A DNA stretch of 64,000 nt from Toxorhynchites rutilus septentrionalis (Eukaryota; Arthropoda; Insecta; Diptera; Culicidae), in assembly GCF_029784135.1 (NCBI RefSeq), contig NC_073745.1:314516787-314580786 (forward strand). Reading direction: 5' to 3'. A model generated the notes under the pieces. It had not been told where the DNA came from. It saw only the letters and a list, made by a program, of their open reading frames with translations, and searched no databases. Position numbers and translations under genes: made by a program. Below, one piece after another: positions 45,716 to 56,045 of the stretch. Positions within the stretch are counted from its first letter, which is position 1, and each line of letters begins with the position of its first letter.

Positions 45716-46265
45716 CATCTAGCTAACCCGACAAACTTCGTCCCACCCAATTTGTTTTTCGTTACTAAGCGCAGAAATGTTCATTGATTGATCTTCTAAT
45801 ATACCCTTCCAAATTATTTTTTACTATAAAATTTCAGTGCTTCTACCAAAACTCGACATTATAACATCCGATTATTTTCAGACACAATTCTCTTGCAAGA
45901 TTTTTCATCCACTTGCAAATAACGTGTTTCTCTGTTACATGTAATAAATGTTTGATACAGAAAATATGATAGAATGAAGACAGCCCCAAATCAGTACTTT
46001 TTAGAGTTTTGCTCTTGTTAACACATTTGGCGATCCATTTTTATTTATATAGATATGAGACGAGTGTGTTTTATCACATTAAACCCTCTCCCCCCTCAGA
46101 GAGAGGGGAGTAGTGTCTACTCACCATAGAAACGTTTCGTGTCCTCTGAAACATTCGCATGCCAAATTTGGCTCCATTTGCTTGATTAGTTTTCGAGTTA
46201 TGCAGAAATTTGTCTTTCATTTGTATGGCAGCCTCCCCCCTAAGAGAGAGTGCCCAGTGTCAAAC
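45716..46265 (+). repeat. Interspersed repeat starting CTAGCTAACCCGACAAACTT
   Basis: A relative of the repeat at 17932: same start, then a 250-bp segment like 12268, then about one and a half tandem units with CACCATAGAAACGTTTCGTG, CATGCCAAATTTGGC and TTTCGAGTTATGCAGAAA. Confidence 0.75.
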
Positions 46266-46982
46266 AAAATAGTCACCCATACAAGACAACGCACAGTGCG
46301 TTGAATGCATAGGAATATGGGACAAAAATCATAACAGCAGAATTTAGCCATTGTAATGCTTTTTTTTCAATTTTTTTTATCCAAAATATATATTTTTACT
46401 AAGGTTCATATGGCGTCAACCTGACGGGGCCGGGAGTTCAATATTTCGACAATGTTTGCCTTATAACTATGTTGGTAATATGTAACCGATTACTCGCGGT
46501 TGGCTCGAGGTTAGTATTACAAGTGTTTTCGTAATTGTGATGTTGCTGTCTCCAATGCTCTGTACCTGTGCCCGAAACGGGATACTTCCTATTGGGATGC
46601 AGCTGACCATTAATCAGCAACGCCCCTAGTCTGTACCCCATATCTAGCGTGGTGCGTCTTCTCGACTCGAGGAATCCAGGATAGAATGGTCACTAGCCGG
46701 CGCAAACATCAGCTCGTGTAGAGTTGTCATGAGCGGTACAACCTTTGGCTCTTGTTGAATGATCAGTGGACTGCACAACCTTTGGCCCGTGTATCTGTAA
46801 AGAGTGTGTGTATGTATTGCCGCGACTAAGTAAAAGTTTATAGATCGGATAGGAGGGATATGAAACAGGGACACAACGAAGGAAACATCATTAAACGTTG
46901 ACATCGGCGTTTCTGAGGAACAGGTATAGATGAAGCAGAAGATCAGGATCACGGCTACCTAAGATATCCCGGACGGGGATAT

Positions 46983-47118
46983 CCGATTGTCTGCCTTGTG
47001 CTCTCAGTGCTCTAGAGAGCTGAGAGCGAGCAGCATGGAACCGGATACGTCTCCGATTGTCTGCCTTTTGCTCTCAGTGCTCTAGAGAGCTGAGAGCGAG
47101 CAGCATGGAACCGGATAC
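46983..47118. repeat. 70-bp tandem duplication inside the LINE
   Basis: CCGATTGTCTGCCTTGTGCT and the following 50 bp (46983-47052) are repeated from 47053. Since 70 is not a multiple of three, the LINE frame is broken by it. Confidence 0.93.
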
Positions 47119-47132
47119 ACGACCAGACAATA

Positions 47133-48430
47133 AAGGGTGTGTCACATCAAATTGCATCACGGAAAAAACGCTGTAGAAATTCGCCCAGTAGACCGATCCT
47201 TTTGAAAATTTTAGACAGTAAAATAAAAACTATTAAACAACTTTTGGCATTTTCTTCTTATTCATACTTCGAGCCCAAGCCCGTATGCTCGCACCTTCCT
47301 CTTTACCCCGTCCATAAGGTTCTGTACAACGTCAGGTTGTAGTTTTTTTTTAACAGAAATTCATTTTCTCTTGAAGTCCGTCTCCGATTTGACAACTTTT
47401 GAGTTCTTCTGGAGGGCCTGCTTCATAATCGCCCAATATTTCTCTATTGGGCGAAGCTCCGGCGCGTTGGGCGGGTTCATTTCCTTTGGCACGAAGGTGA
47501 CCCCGTTGGCTTCGTACCACTCCAACACGTCCTTTGAATAGTGGCACGAAGCGAGATCCGGCCAGAAGATGGTCGGGCCCTCGTGCTGCTTCAATAGTGG
47601 TAGTAAGCGCTTCTGTAGGCACTCCTTAAGGTAAACCTGCCCGTTTACCGTGCCGGTCATCACGAAGGGGGCGCTCCGCTTTCCGCAAGAGTAGATCGCT
47701 TGCCACACCATGTACTTTTTGGCAAACTTGGATAGTTTCTGCTTGCGAATCTCCTCCGGAACGCTGAATTTGTCCTCTGCAGAGAAGAACAACAGGCCCG
47801 GCAGCTGACGAAAGTCCGCTTTGACGTAGGTTTCGTCGTCCATTACCAGGCAATGAGGCTTCGTCAGCATTTCGGTGTACAGCTTCCGGGCTCGCGTCTT
47901 CCCTACCATGTTTTGCCTTTCGTCGCGGTTAGGAGCCTTCTGAACCTTGTATGTACGCAGGCCCTCCCGCTGTTTGGTCCGCTGGACGAATGAACTTGAC
48001 AAATTCAGCTTATTGGCGACATCCCGGACCGAACTTCTCGGATCACATCTAAACTGCTTAACTACGCGCTTGTGATCTTTTTCACTGACGGAGCATCCAT
48101 TTTTGCCGTTCTTCACCTTCCGGTCGATGGTTAGGTTCTCGAAGTATCGTTTTAGTACTCTGCTGACCGTCGATTGGACGATTCCCAGCATCTTACCGAT
48201 GTCCCGATGTGACAACTCCGGATTCTCGAAATGACTGCGCAGGATTAATTCACGACGCTCTTTTTCGTTCGACCACATTTATCCAAATTTACGAAAAATT
48301 TACAGTGAAGCATGGCCAACGTGATCTATACACTCTTATCTGATTATAAGCGAAAGCTGAAGATATAATTCCTAAAAATTAAATTTCTACAGCGTTTTTT
48401 CCGTGATGCAATTTGATGTGACACACCCTT
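47133..48430 (-). mobile_element. DD37E transposon, copy 3 (full length)
   Basis: 1298 bp with the same inverted ends as copy 1 and TA on both sides (47131-47132 and 48431-48432). It is inserted in the LINE between the codons for GDGYHDIEH and VWSC. Removing it and one TA restores the LINE frame at that point. Confidence 0.96.
47262..48278 (-). pseudogene. DD37E transposase, copy 3, nonsense near the C-terminus
   Basis: Open from ATG at 48278 for 305 codons, including the helix-turn-helix and all three catalytic residues (MDDETY, WPDLASCHYS, RPIEKYW). It stops at 47361-47363, where a Trp codon (TGG in FKRKWISVQKK of copy 1) has become TGA. The last 33 codons to 47262 are cut off. Residue 2 is Trp rather than Ser. 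With the whole catalytic core present, this copy and copy 1 are the best preserved. Confidence 0.94.
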
Positions 48431-48805
48431 TATGCTCGATGTCGTGGTAGCCATCGCCACAATCACAAAGATTGTTTGCTGCGAGCCCAATGCGATAGAG
48501 ATGCGCGTTTAGGTTGTAGTGATTGGACATGAGCCGAGATATCACGCGAATGAAATCACGACCTACATTCAATCCCTTAAACCAAGCACTCCTCGAGACC
48601 TTAGGGATAATCGTGTGTAACCAACGACCGAACTCATCTTCACTCCACATGCACTGCCAACTAACGAGTGTGTCCTGACGAGGAATGTGAAAAAATTCGT
48701 TATGAGCAATTTGCCTTTCAAAAAGTGTGCCTTCTGAAGCGCCCACCTTAGCTAGCGAGTCCGCTTTCTCATTCCCCGGAATGAGATGTAATGCTTTGGT
48801 GTTAT

Positions 48806-49138
48806 TGATTGTTCATGTTGAAGAAGTTGTTTTTAAAAAGCAGAATATTTGTTCACATAAGTATATAATGTCATCTGGATAATCTGATGTAAAAAAGCCT
48901 TTGTTAAAAGTCAAAAGTGGTGATCATTTCGGATACACATTACCGGCATTAACACATTTATTGAATCAATGGCAAAAGTGTATCATATTCAACGGATATT
49001 AAAAATAAAATTATGTATTGATATACTGCATATGATTTAGTCTTGGAGACTGTTTCGAAAGAGTTCATGCGAAGACTACTCATAAAATATAATTTTTATA
49101 AAAAAACATCACTTTAAAACACATTGTTAAGTTAATTC
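48806..49138. other. No recognisable feature
   Basis: AT-rich interval between the LINE and a SINE. Confidence 0.4.
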
Positions 49139-49153
49139 ATATATTCATATATA

Positions 49154-49650
49154 TTTTTTTTATCCCGACAGTTTTTTTTATTAGGCTCATTTAGCAATTC
49201 AGCTGTAACAGAGCCGAATTCATTCGTGTATATTTTTTATCTTATGATAACTTTTGTTGTAAATTAGATCGCTATCTATCGATAAACATTTGTTTTATCT
49301 ATAACACAGTAGCCGTTTAGGCGCAAGAGAATTCCTATTCTATCGATGCACAAAACATGTCGCCTTCTTCTCGGCGTAAGAATATTGCTATTGTTTTGAA
49401 TGTTCACAGTTGAGCTGTTCGCAGCGGGACTGTTGATTTGAGTTGCGTTATTAATAGTGCCAATTACCGATGCAGCAGACCGAAAATGTGAGCGGTAAGG
49501 GACTGGGATTACCGACACATGCTGATTGTTGCGTGGATATAGTAGCTAGAATAACACACTAAGATGGTCAGTTGAGGGGCCCTGAGTTATGAGCTCATGA
49601 TCGTTCGCTTAGTAGCGGACACGCAACCAATTAGGCTACGAAGACCCCCA
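49154..49650 (-). mobile_element. tRNA-derived SINE, full-length copy C
   Basis: On the - strand it reads GGGGGTCTTCGTAGCCTAAT then TGGTTGCG (A-box region), GATCATGAGCTCATAACTCA (diverged B-box region), and at the 3' end GGCTCTGTTACAGCTGAATT, ATGAGCCTAAT and GGGATAAAAAAAA. It is flanked by the 15-bp repeat ATATATTCATATATA (49139-49153 and 49651-49665). The length, about 497 bp, is the same as copy A. Confidence 0.9.
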
Positions 49651-49840
49651 ATATATTCATATATAGCTCCCAAAAAAAAAGTTCATTTTTCATAATCATG
49701 TATCACTGCTTTTTCAAGGAAAAATAATTCCGACCAGTACGACACCCATGCCCAAATTTAATACGACCGCAAAGGGTTAAACAAGTTAACATGTACCATG
49801 ACGCGTCAAACATTCCCTTACAATAAACTGACCGTGTTAA

Positions 49841-50756
49841 GCGGGACAGTCCCACATACGACCGCATTGTTGACGTAGAGCTACGCTGTTATTTTATATA
49901 AGTCGCTCGTTTATACCTTCGGATATTATTCAATAATGCTGTGAAATTTTATAAACAACTGCATAGTAGAATAATCTCTGAAATGTTTTTTCCATTGTAG
50001 AACAAGCTGACGATAATTGATTGATGATTCATTCTTGCCCTCGCAGAACAATACACTAGCTAATCTTATGTCGCAATTTATTTCATGTCAATGCAATGAA
50101 AATTTACCTCGAACGCTAGTCCGGTGGCCTTTTTCGCAATTGACATAGACTCGGCTACAGTCGATTATATACATGTTCTTGCTCATCACACATTACGCGA
50201 AGCGTCTAATTTATGACACGGAAAGAAAAACACACGATACGAATAACGCGAAAAACGAACTGAAAAAAACCACACGACGATATCCAAGTTGGATTACCAC
50301 TGGTGGGGTCGAATCTTAGATCGAGGCGCAGCGGAAGCAAAGTGATCTGGATTGCTCAACAGTCCGATGCCGAATGAAAGTTTGCCTCAGCGAGATCCAC
50401 TGTTTATACTCTAGGCAAGTAGTCCCCTTCATTCTTCTTCTTTTCCTTTGTTCACAGAGACTTTACGATTTCCTACGTCCTACGATTTCCCCTTCATTGC
50501 TCGTTATTGACAGCTCTGTTCGGGAGAGCACACAAATGGACAGAACAAATGTATGGGAAAATGGAAACACTTAAAACCAGGGGATTCGAATGTATATCAT
50601 ATTAAACAAATCTTAGGTAATTTCCGATTCGTTTAGTATGTAAATCGCCAAAATCCGTTCGCGGCAAAAATAGTTATTAACGTTAACTTTATTTCATAAA
50701 AACGTGACCTGTTTTCTGATTTGGCACCCTTAATGAAAGACGTAGTTCTACGTCAA
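49841..50756 (+). mobile_element. E element copy 8 (promoter-block class), short complete form
   Basis: Hairpin end GGGACAGTCCCACATACGAC then CGCATTG and TTGACGTAGAGCTACG (49869). Other end GAAAGACGTAGTTCTACGTC then AA (50756). It is the reverse of the outer parts of copy 6 (25961-29192), without the extra 1-kb block and the DD37E insertion. The TATA block lies at 50395-50415 on the - strand. Confidence 0.88.
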
Positions 50757-51819
50757 AAATGTCCCGCGTAAGATTACGTCCCGCGAAACGTCCCGCATTT
50801 GGCAAAAATGATGGATGAACCTCAGAATAAAACTTTTATTTGGCAGACTGTTCAAAAGCGCTTTCAATGCATTCAACGATTAATACGTTGAGCTGGTTTC
50901 ATCGCACCGACAGTGGACTTTAGGGAGCTTAGAAAATTAGAAAATGATTTTTATAAAAGTCCCCTATTGATCCGCAGGGACCAACGTGAGTCAGGCGCAA
51001 AGGCGACACGTGACCAAATGAGCTACCTGTTCAATCTACATTTGCAACATTAACCAGTGAACTGTGATTGACGAGTATACTAGTCATGGAGAAGTGGCAA
51101 AATTTTGTGTATTGATACTCGTCATGCGTATAAATCTGTCATTACCTTTTTAAATTGTTTTGTTTGAAGTTTTGAGAAAAACAAAACAAATCAAGATGTT
51201 TAGAATATTTTGATGCTATACCGGAATAAAACAAACAAATAGAAAATATAAACAGTTTGAGATGATGTCATGCCCCCTTATGCACTCTGTGATTGACGAA
51301 TATATTCGTCATGGCTCGATTCTGGCGACACAAAACTGTGCGCACTTTTAAATGGAGACGCCACAGTTAACCGGTCAAAACAACAGTATTGCGATGCTAG
51401 ATTTTAACCTTTTTATTTCTCAACATTTGTCTATATAACAAAAGAATCCTACAATCAACTATTAGCGCAAACTTATCAATGCTTTCCTCATAAAATAAAG
51501 GCATCTGCATCATCTCATAAAGGAAATCTTTTCCACAGCCATCGTCATAATTCCAAATAACCGTTTCTGGTCGGATTTCGACCGCAAATAATTCTTGACC
51601 CATCACACAACACAAAAAGTTCTTTCAACGGATGCCATTGTATTAGGAAATGTCAGTATCATTCTAGCCAGCCGGTTTGATGCAGGTTTTGTCCAACGAT
51701 AAGCGAAATTATGTTTATAATTTTTTCTCTCCTAAACTCTTCACATAAGTGAAGAAGGACGCTTCATTGAATTTGGAGTGGTATGAAATAGGAAATGCTA
51801 CATCGATGTCGGCAAATTT
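50757..51819. other. No recognisable feature
   Basis: Begins with a small GTCCCGCG repeat (50760-50800). Further on, CTGTGATTGACGA-ATA and GTCATGG recur near 51060 and 51290. No gene. Confidence 0.45.
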
Positions 51820-52274
51820 TTGACGTAGGACTACGTCTAACCGGAAGATATAGGGGGTGAAATGGAAATCTAGGCACTGAACAAGTAGGAAAAAATGCAA
51901 GATTTGGAACGCTTGTAACTCGAGCATTTCTCAATAGATCGCGAAGGTTTTTGCATCAATTGATAGGAAATATATCTACGCATCTATCATAACGAATAAC
52001 ATTTCATTTTTCTTGAGATAAATAATTGAATAATTGTGAAATATCAAGCATTGTCAAAATGCACTATGTGCCCATTTTTGATTGGTCCATTTTGTGCTCC
52101 TCAAATCGTACCGACCAAAACGGGCAACCAGAGCAGCAGCGAAATAGAATGAAGCACGATTGGAAAGGAAAAAGAAAAAAATGAGGGAAACATTGGTCGC
52201 AGTCTCACACATGCGTAATTCTCGAGCCAGCCAGTCAGCTTAAAAATCCTCTCCGCTGCCGTAACGATCATTCT

Positions 52275-52468
52275 TTGTGTGGACACCGACTGGACAACAT
52301 CGTTGCTGGACGAGCTGGACGGCGAGGGATCGAGTGCCTTTCTCAAGGCAAGAGGGCGGAGTTGGTAGCGCTGGAGTAGAGTAGAGTTTTCAAAGGGCCT
52401 TTCTCAAGGCTAGAGACGAATGAACTGCAAAAGTTTAAAGTCTCTATAATACAAGACCTTCCTTCCTT
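52275..52468 (+). mobile_element. Small retroposon with 14-16 bp target duplication
   Basis: About 194 bp inserted in the histone leader of E copy 9. GTAACGATCATTCT flanks it on both sides (52261-52274 and 52471-52484), possibly with an extra CC. Copy 7 has the empty site near 43640. Its 3' end has the stem-loop GGCCTTTCTCAAGGC (52396-52410), then TAGAGAC...GTCTCTATAAT (52411-52450), and a CCTT-type tail. Long duplication plus a short tandem tail indicates target-primed reverse transcription. A relative is at 22389-22467. I cannot name the family. Confidence 0.85.
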
Positions 52469-52547
52469 CCGTAACGATCATTCTCATTCAAACCGTACAC
52501 CACATCGGTTCGCATCACAAAATATCAACAAACCAACCCAAGCAGCC

Positions 52548-52760
52548 ATGTCTGGACATGGTAAAGGAGGAAAAGTGAAGGGAAAGGCAAAATCCCGCTC
52601 GAACCGTGTTGATCTGGAGTTCCCCGCAAGGGTAGCTAGGCCGAGCGCGTTAGTACCAGTGCACCAGTCCACCTAGCTGGCGTTATATAGTTTCGGCCGC
52701 CGAAGTGATCGAGTTAGCTGGCAAAGCTGCTCGCGACGATGGCAAACGCAATCGCAAAAC
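52548..52760 (+). pseudogene. Histone H2A pseudogene in E copy 9
   Basis: ATG at 52548 opens MSGHGKGGKVKGKAKSRSNR, with the same Arg-to-His change at residue 4 as copy 7 but Gly8 intact. It shares with copy 7 the deletion after the FP segment and the TAG for Tyr. AAVLELAG-like sequence continues in another frame (EVIELAGKAARDDG). The shared lesions show that both element copies descend from one already-dead captured gene. Confidence 0.9.
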
Positions 52761-52913
52761 GGCATTATGTAGCAGAAGAAAAAAGTTTGTTCTTTATACA
52801 AACTGCTTTGGTGGCAAATCCAGAACAAGGCGGCATCGAGGGCGTTCGAAATGGGTTTTTTTTCAAAACCACGAGTACTAAGTTTTCTAAATTGGAACCA
52901 TTCCATAAAACAA

Positions 52914-52955
52914 GGCGCTTTTCAGGGCCATTAAACCTTCCAAAAAAGAGTTTAG
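52914..52955 (+). terminator. Histone-type stem-loop, first in E copy 9
   Basis: GGCGCTTTTCAGGGCC (52914-52929), followed by AAAAAAGAGTT, the same as in copy 7 including the G-G mismatch. Confidence 0.8.
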
Positions 52956-53692
52956 GAAATACAGTTCAATGCTTTCTAAAACATTATCCAAAATAATAAT
53001 AAAACACAAATTGATTTTTTCATAATTTGTTTGCCAGGACCTGATGAGTATGTGAATTTGGCAGTTGTTCTGAGCTTATTGATAGTTGGGGAATAGTGAT
53101 TATTCAATTTTCACCAATTCTTAAATTGTTTCCAGATTGAAAGTACAGTAATTTACAATTAGTTCGACATTTAGCTAATTGGACGGACATGTGATGCGAC
53201 GTATTTAGTTGGACATTTTTGTAAACATAGAGATCCAAATTATGACCCCACATTGAAAGTCGACACTGTACCACTGTCATCGCAAATGTTCAATTACAGG
53301 TTAAAATCGCCTCCAAAGCGACACTGAGTGGCGCTTCGGCACGTCGCATTGAATGTAATTTACTGTACAACATGTCACAAAGCTGGATGGGATGAAATTT
53401 TTCAACTGTGAAAGCTGTGGCGAGTGGCAACAAATCGCTAAACAGAAAACCCGCATCAAGAACAGAGCTGCTTCGGTTCGGCGCTCATCAAGGCAACAAT
53501 TAGTTTCAGTGAGTGGCAAAGTGTTTCTCCGGCACGTCGCATTAAATGTAATTTACTGAACAATATGTCACAAGCTGGATGGGAAGAAATTTTCCAACTG
53601 TGAAAGTTGTGGCGAGTGGCAAACGCAATAGCTAAACAGGAAGGTTTAACCGAACAAGATGGCGATAGTGATAACAAAAACACAACACCAAA

Positions 53693-53730
53693 GGTTCTTT
53701 TCAGAACCATCAACATATTCATAAAGAGTA
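53693..53730 (+). terminator. Canonical histone 3' stem-loop, second in E copy 9
   Basis: GGTTCTTTTCAGAACC (53693-53708) fits the animal histone stem-loop consensus fully, with CATAAAGAGTAAAC downstream. Copy 7 differs by one base in the loop region. Confidence 0.88.
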
Positions 53731-54067
53731 AACAGTAAACTAATCCACTTTTCAGGTAGATAGGTAGGTATTCACGTAGGAGAAGAAAATAAAACAATAT
53801 ATTTAAAATATATATTTAACAAAAGCTGTCCCCCTTGTATAGTCCTACGTCACTCCGGTTATGTCCCCGACATTACCCACCCGTCTTTTTGTGATTCAAC
53901 AAAGCGACGAATTTGTATTCATCTAGTTCATTAAACCATTTTGTCATTTCGTTAAAATTTTTGTCTATAATAGATTCAGACAAATGACGCCAATTGATGA
54001 CGTAATCTCACCCAAACATTGATTGATAGGTGCATAATTCATGTCAACTATTTTTACCATTCGCGAA

Positions 54068-54470
54068 TTATATGACCGTTTGGTTTTGCAAACATTTGGT
54101 ATTTTGGTCTCCATAAATTGAATCAATGTCGCGCTGTGTTTTGATGACTGCGAGAAAAATGCCGCGAGATGAGATAGTATTGAAACACCTTGACGTTTTC
54201 TTGTTGTTTGTGCACGAGTGAAGCAACATCAAGTTCAATACGTGTGCGCGACAGTGAATATATCCAGCTTTTGGAAACCGTTGTTTCACCAATGTACACC
54301 ATACACCATACAGATTAATACACCAGATTTATCTCTGGACATTACAGTAGCGCCATCGTAGCTCTGGGCCACAATTTTGTCAGCATCAATACCAAAGTAC
54401 GCAACTATTTCATCCACATGTCCGACCAATGCAGCGCAGGTTTTGAAACATAAGCAGACAAACGTGTACT
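54068..54470 (-). pseudogene. hAT-like (DUF4371-type) transposase fragment
   Basis: On the - strand 54470-54318 reads CAALVGHVDEIVAYFGIDAD then KIVAQSYDGATVMS, with the QSYDGA motif typical of hAT/ZMYM-related transposases. After a frame change, 54292-54068 reads KQRFPKAGYIHCRAHVLNLM, matching the usual downstream motif (HCxAHxLNL). Both ends of the protein are missing, and I see no element ends. Confidence 0.8.
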
Positions 54471-55269
54471 ATATGTACCAGGTTCAAGTTGTCAAATGAA
54501 CAAAATCGATAGAAACGCGTGAATCAAAGCCACGCATCAGAGAAAGATTGCATCACCCTCGCTCGGAGTGTTTAGTACTGTGTACTCTCGCGGTCTCGTG
54601 GTCTCTCTCAAATTTCAAGGACGTCAGGAGTAGAAAGAGAAACAGAAAGGGAAACGATGACAACCACGAACGAACACTGAAAAGTGGTGGTGTGTATTTT
54701 CCATCGTTCCCATCGGTTTCGTTCAGCAGAAAACATTGAACCTCCAACGTCATTTTTACGCAAGGCGATGCATTAGTAGTAGTGATCGTTTCATACGTAG
54801 TTGCTGTGTTTGCGATGCGTTTGGATAACGGAGGGTTCAGATGAAAGGTTTGAACCCGGTAGTCATTACTGCTTATTACGTAGCGTTAAGTTTGTGTTGC
54901 GTGCGGATTGGGTGATGCAATCAAGTATAGTTATCAGATAACATTCTTCACGGTGCGTTTGAGTTCCACCAAAATAAAAAAAATAACTAAGGATATTTGG
55001 GATAATAAAGAAATTACAACAAAATAACCTTCGATAATCCCTCATCCATGTTACAAATGTGAAATAATACACACTTTTTCTGAGATTGTCTACCTGTCCT
55101 ATGAACAGTTTGAACAGGCGCGCGAGACGCCTCTGGTCAGGTGAAACCTACATCTTTGCCCCCCTAGCTCGGTCAGGGCTTAACGTGTTAAATAAGCCGG
55201 AAGAACTAGTGTATACTGGACAGGAAGAGGCAGGGTTGTTTGATGAAGTATCGCAAATGTCCGGAACCT
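54471..55269. other. No recognisable feature
   Basis: Non-coding as far as I can see. The 129-codon + frame at 55086 lies opposite the transposase remnant below and has no recognisable content. Confidence 0.4.
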
Positions 55270-55960
55270 CAATCATGGCCGATGAAAAATTGTATGTCGA
55301 CGTGTTCTTTTACCTTTCCGTGGCGTTGGTAGTCAGCTATCTCTCCATTTCGGCCATTCGCCCAAAAGTTTTCCATCGATCGCAGCTGAGGGATGTTGGG
55401 AAGGTTGGATGTCTTCACGACAATGTTTATCTCCAGCCGATCCATTTATCATTCTCCAGTGATCTTTTGGCATAATGGGCCGATCCCAGGTTCGGCATAA
55501 AGACCACGTAACTTTCGGTGGGAACTTCGTACTCGTTCCCCGTTCATCATATGACTCGAAAGAAGATCGACTTGGACATTCCCTTCTAGTCTGTCAGAGA
55601 AGGACCTTCTTCGAGAACTTGATGTGAATGATATATTCGACGTCATCGCTTACCTGGGGAACGTACCCGGTCCCATGCCATTCGTTGAAGTCTAGCATGA
55701 AGTACGTCTCGTCTTTCATTATGAGCACGAAAAGAAATTTTTCACCAGTGAAAAAGAAGTTTTTCACTTCTTTCGCCGGAAAGAAGTTTTTCACCAGTAC
55801 CTGAAGCTACTCCTTCTGGGTGATTGCCTGCTGCTCAGATACAGCCGGTCTCGTCTGAAGCTTCCGCAGAAAAATGTCCATTTTTCCCGTATTCTCCATC
55901 ACTGTTTGTTCGGTTTCTTAGATCTCCCGACTTAAGGAGCGACAGAGAGAGGATGTTGTA
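55270..55960 (-). pseudogene. Mariner/Tc1-like transposase remnant, a second family
   Basis: In broken - strand frames: NTGKMDIFLRKLQTRPAVSE near 55880; MKDETYFMLDFNEWHGTGYV near 55710, aligning with the first catalytic Asp region (DDETYVKADF) of the DD37E family; then IKFSKKVLL; and near 55350 NIPQLRSMENFWANGR, aligning with the catalytic Glu motif LRPIEKYWA. Stops and shifts separate the blocks. It is clearly diverged from the four DD37E copies. Confidence 0.75.
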
Positions 55961-56045
55961 AATACCAGATCAGCTATATCTGGCGGACACAAAGTGCGGA
56001 CACTCCTCTGCTGTGGGGTGGAGCTGGTAGTTAGAAAAAAGTCAC

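Larger units (their letters stand above)
46400..48805 (-). mobile_element. RNase H-bearing LINE, 3' part, split by DD37E copy 3
   Basis: On the - strand, coding runs from about 48805 to 48432 and, after the transposon, from 47130 to the stop at 46891. The 5' part has the RNase H motif LIPGNEKADSLAKVGASEG, then MWSEDEFGRWLHTIIPKVSR. The C-terminus has LCDCGDGYHDIEH joining VWSCIRFHAARSQL, LRAQGRQSDIPVRDIL and ending RNADVNV. The 3' UTR continues to about 46400. An RNase H domain followed by a Cys-His tail suits the LOA/I group of LINEs, several of which are known in mosquitoes. The reverse transcriptase is missing (5' truncated). A related fragment is at 6850-7153. Confidence 0.85.
51820..53885 (-). 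mobile_element. E element copy 9, second histone H2A-bearing copy
   Basis: Ends identical in kind to copy 7: TTGACGTAGGACTACGTCTA at 51820, and at the right GTCCTACGTCACTCCGGTTA then the hairpin to 53885. Relative to copy 7 it carries a retroposon at 52275-52468 and lacks the equivalent of about 44690-45247, so the two histone units are fused. It lacks the start of H2A unit B and the - strand stem-loop. Confidence 0.9.

Noticed and set aside
55086..55475. A 129-codon + strand frame with a hydrophobic segment
   Set aside because: It lies opposite the transposase remnant, whose motif order is convincing. The + frame has no recognisable content.
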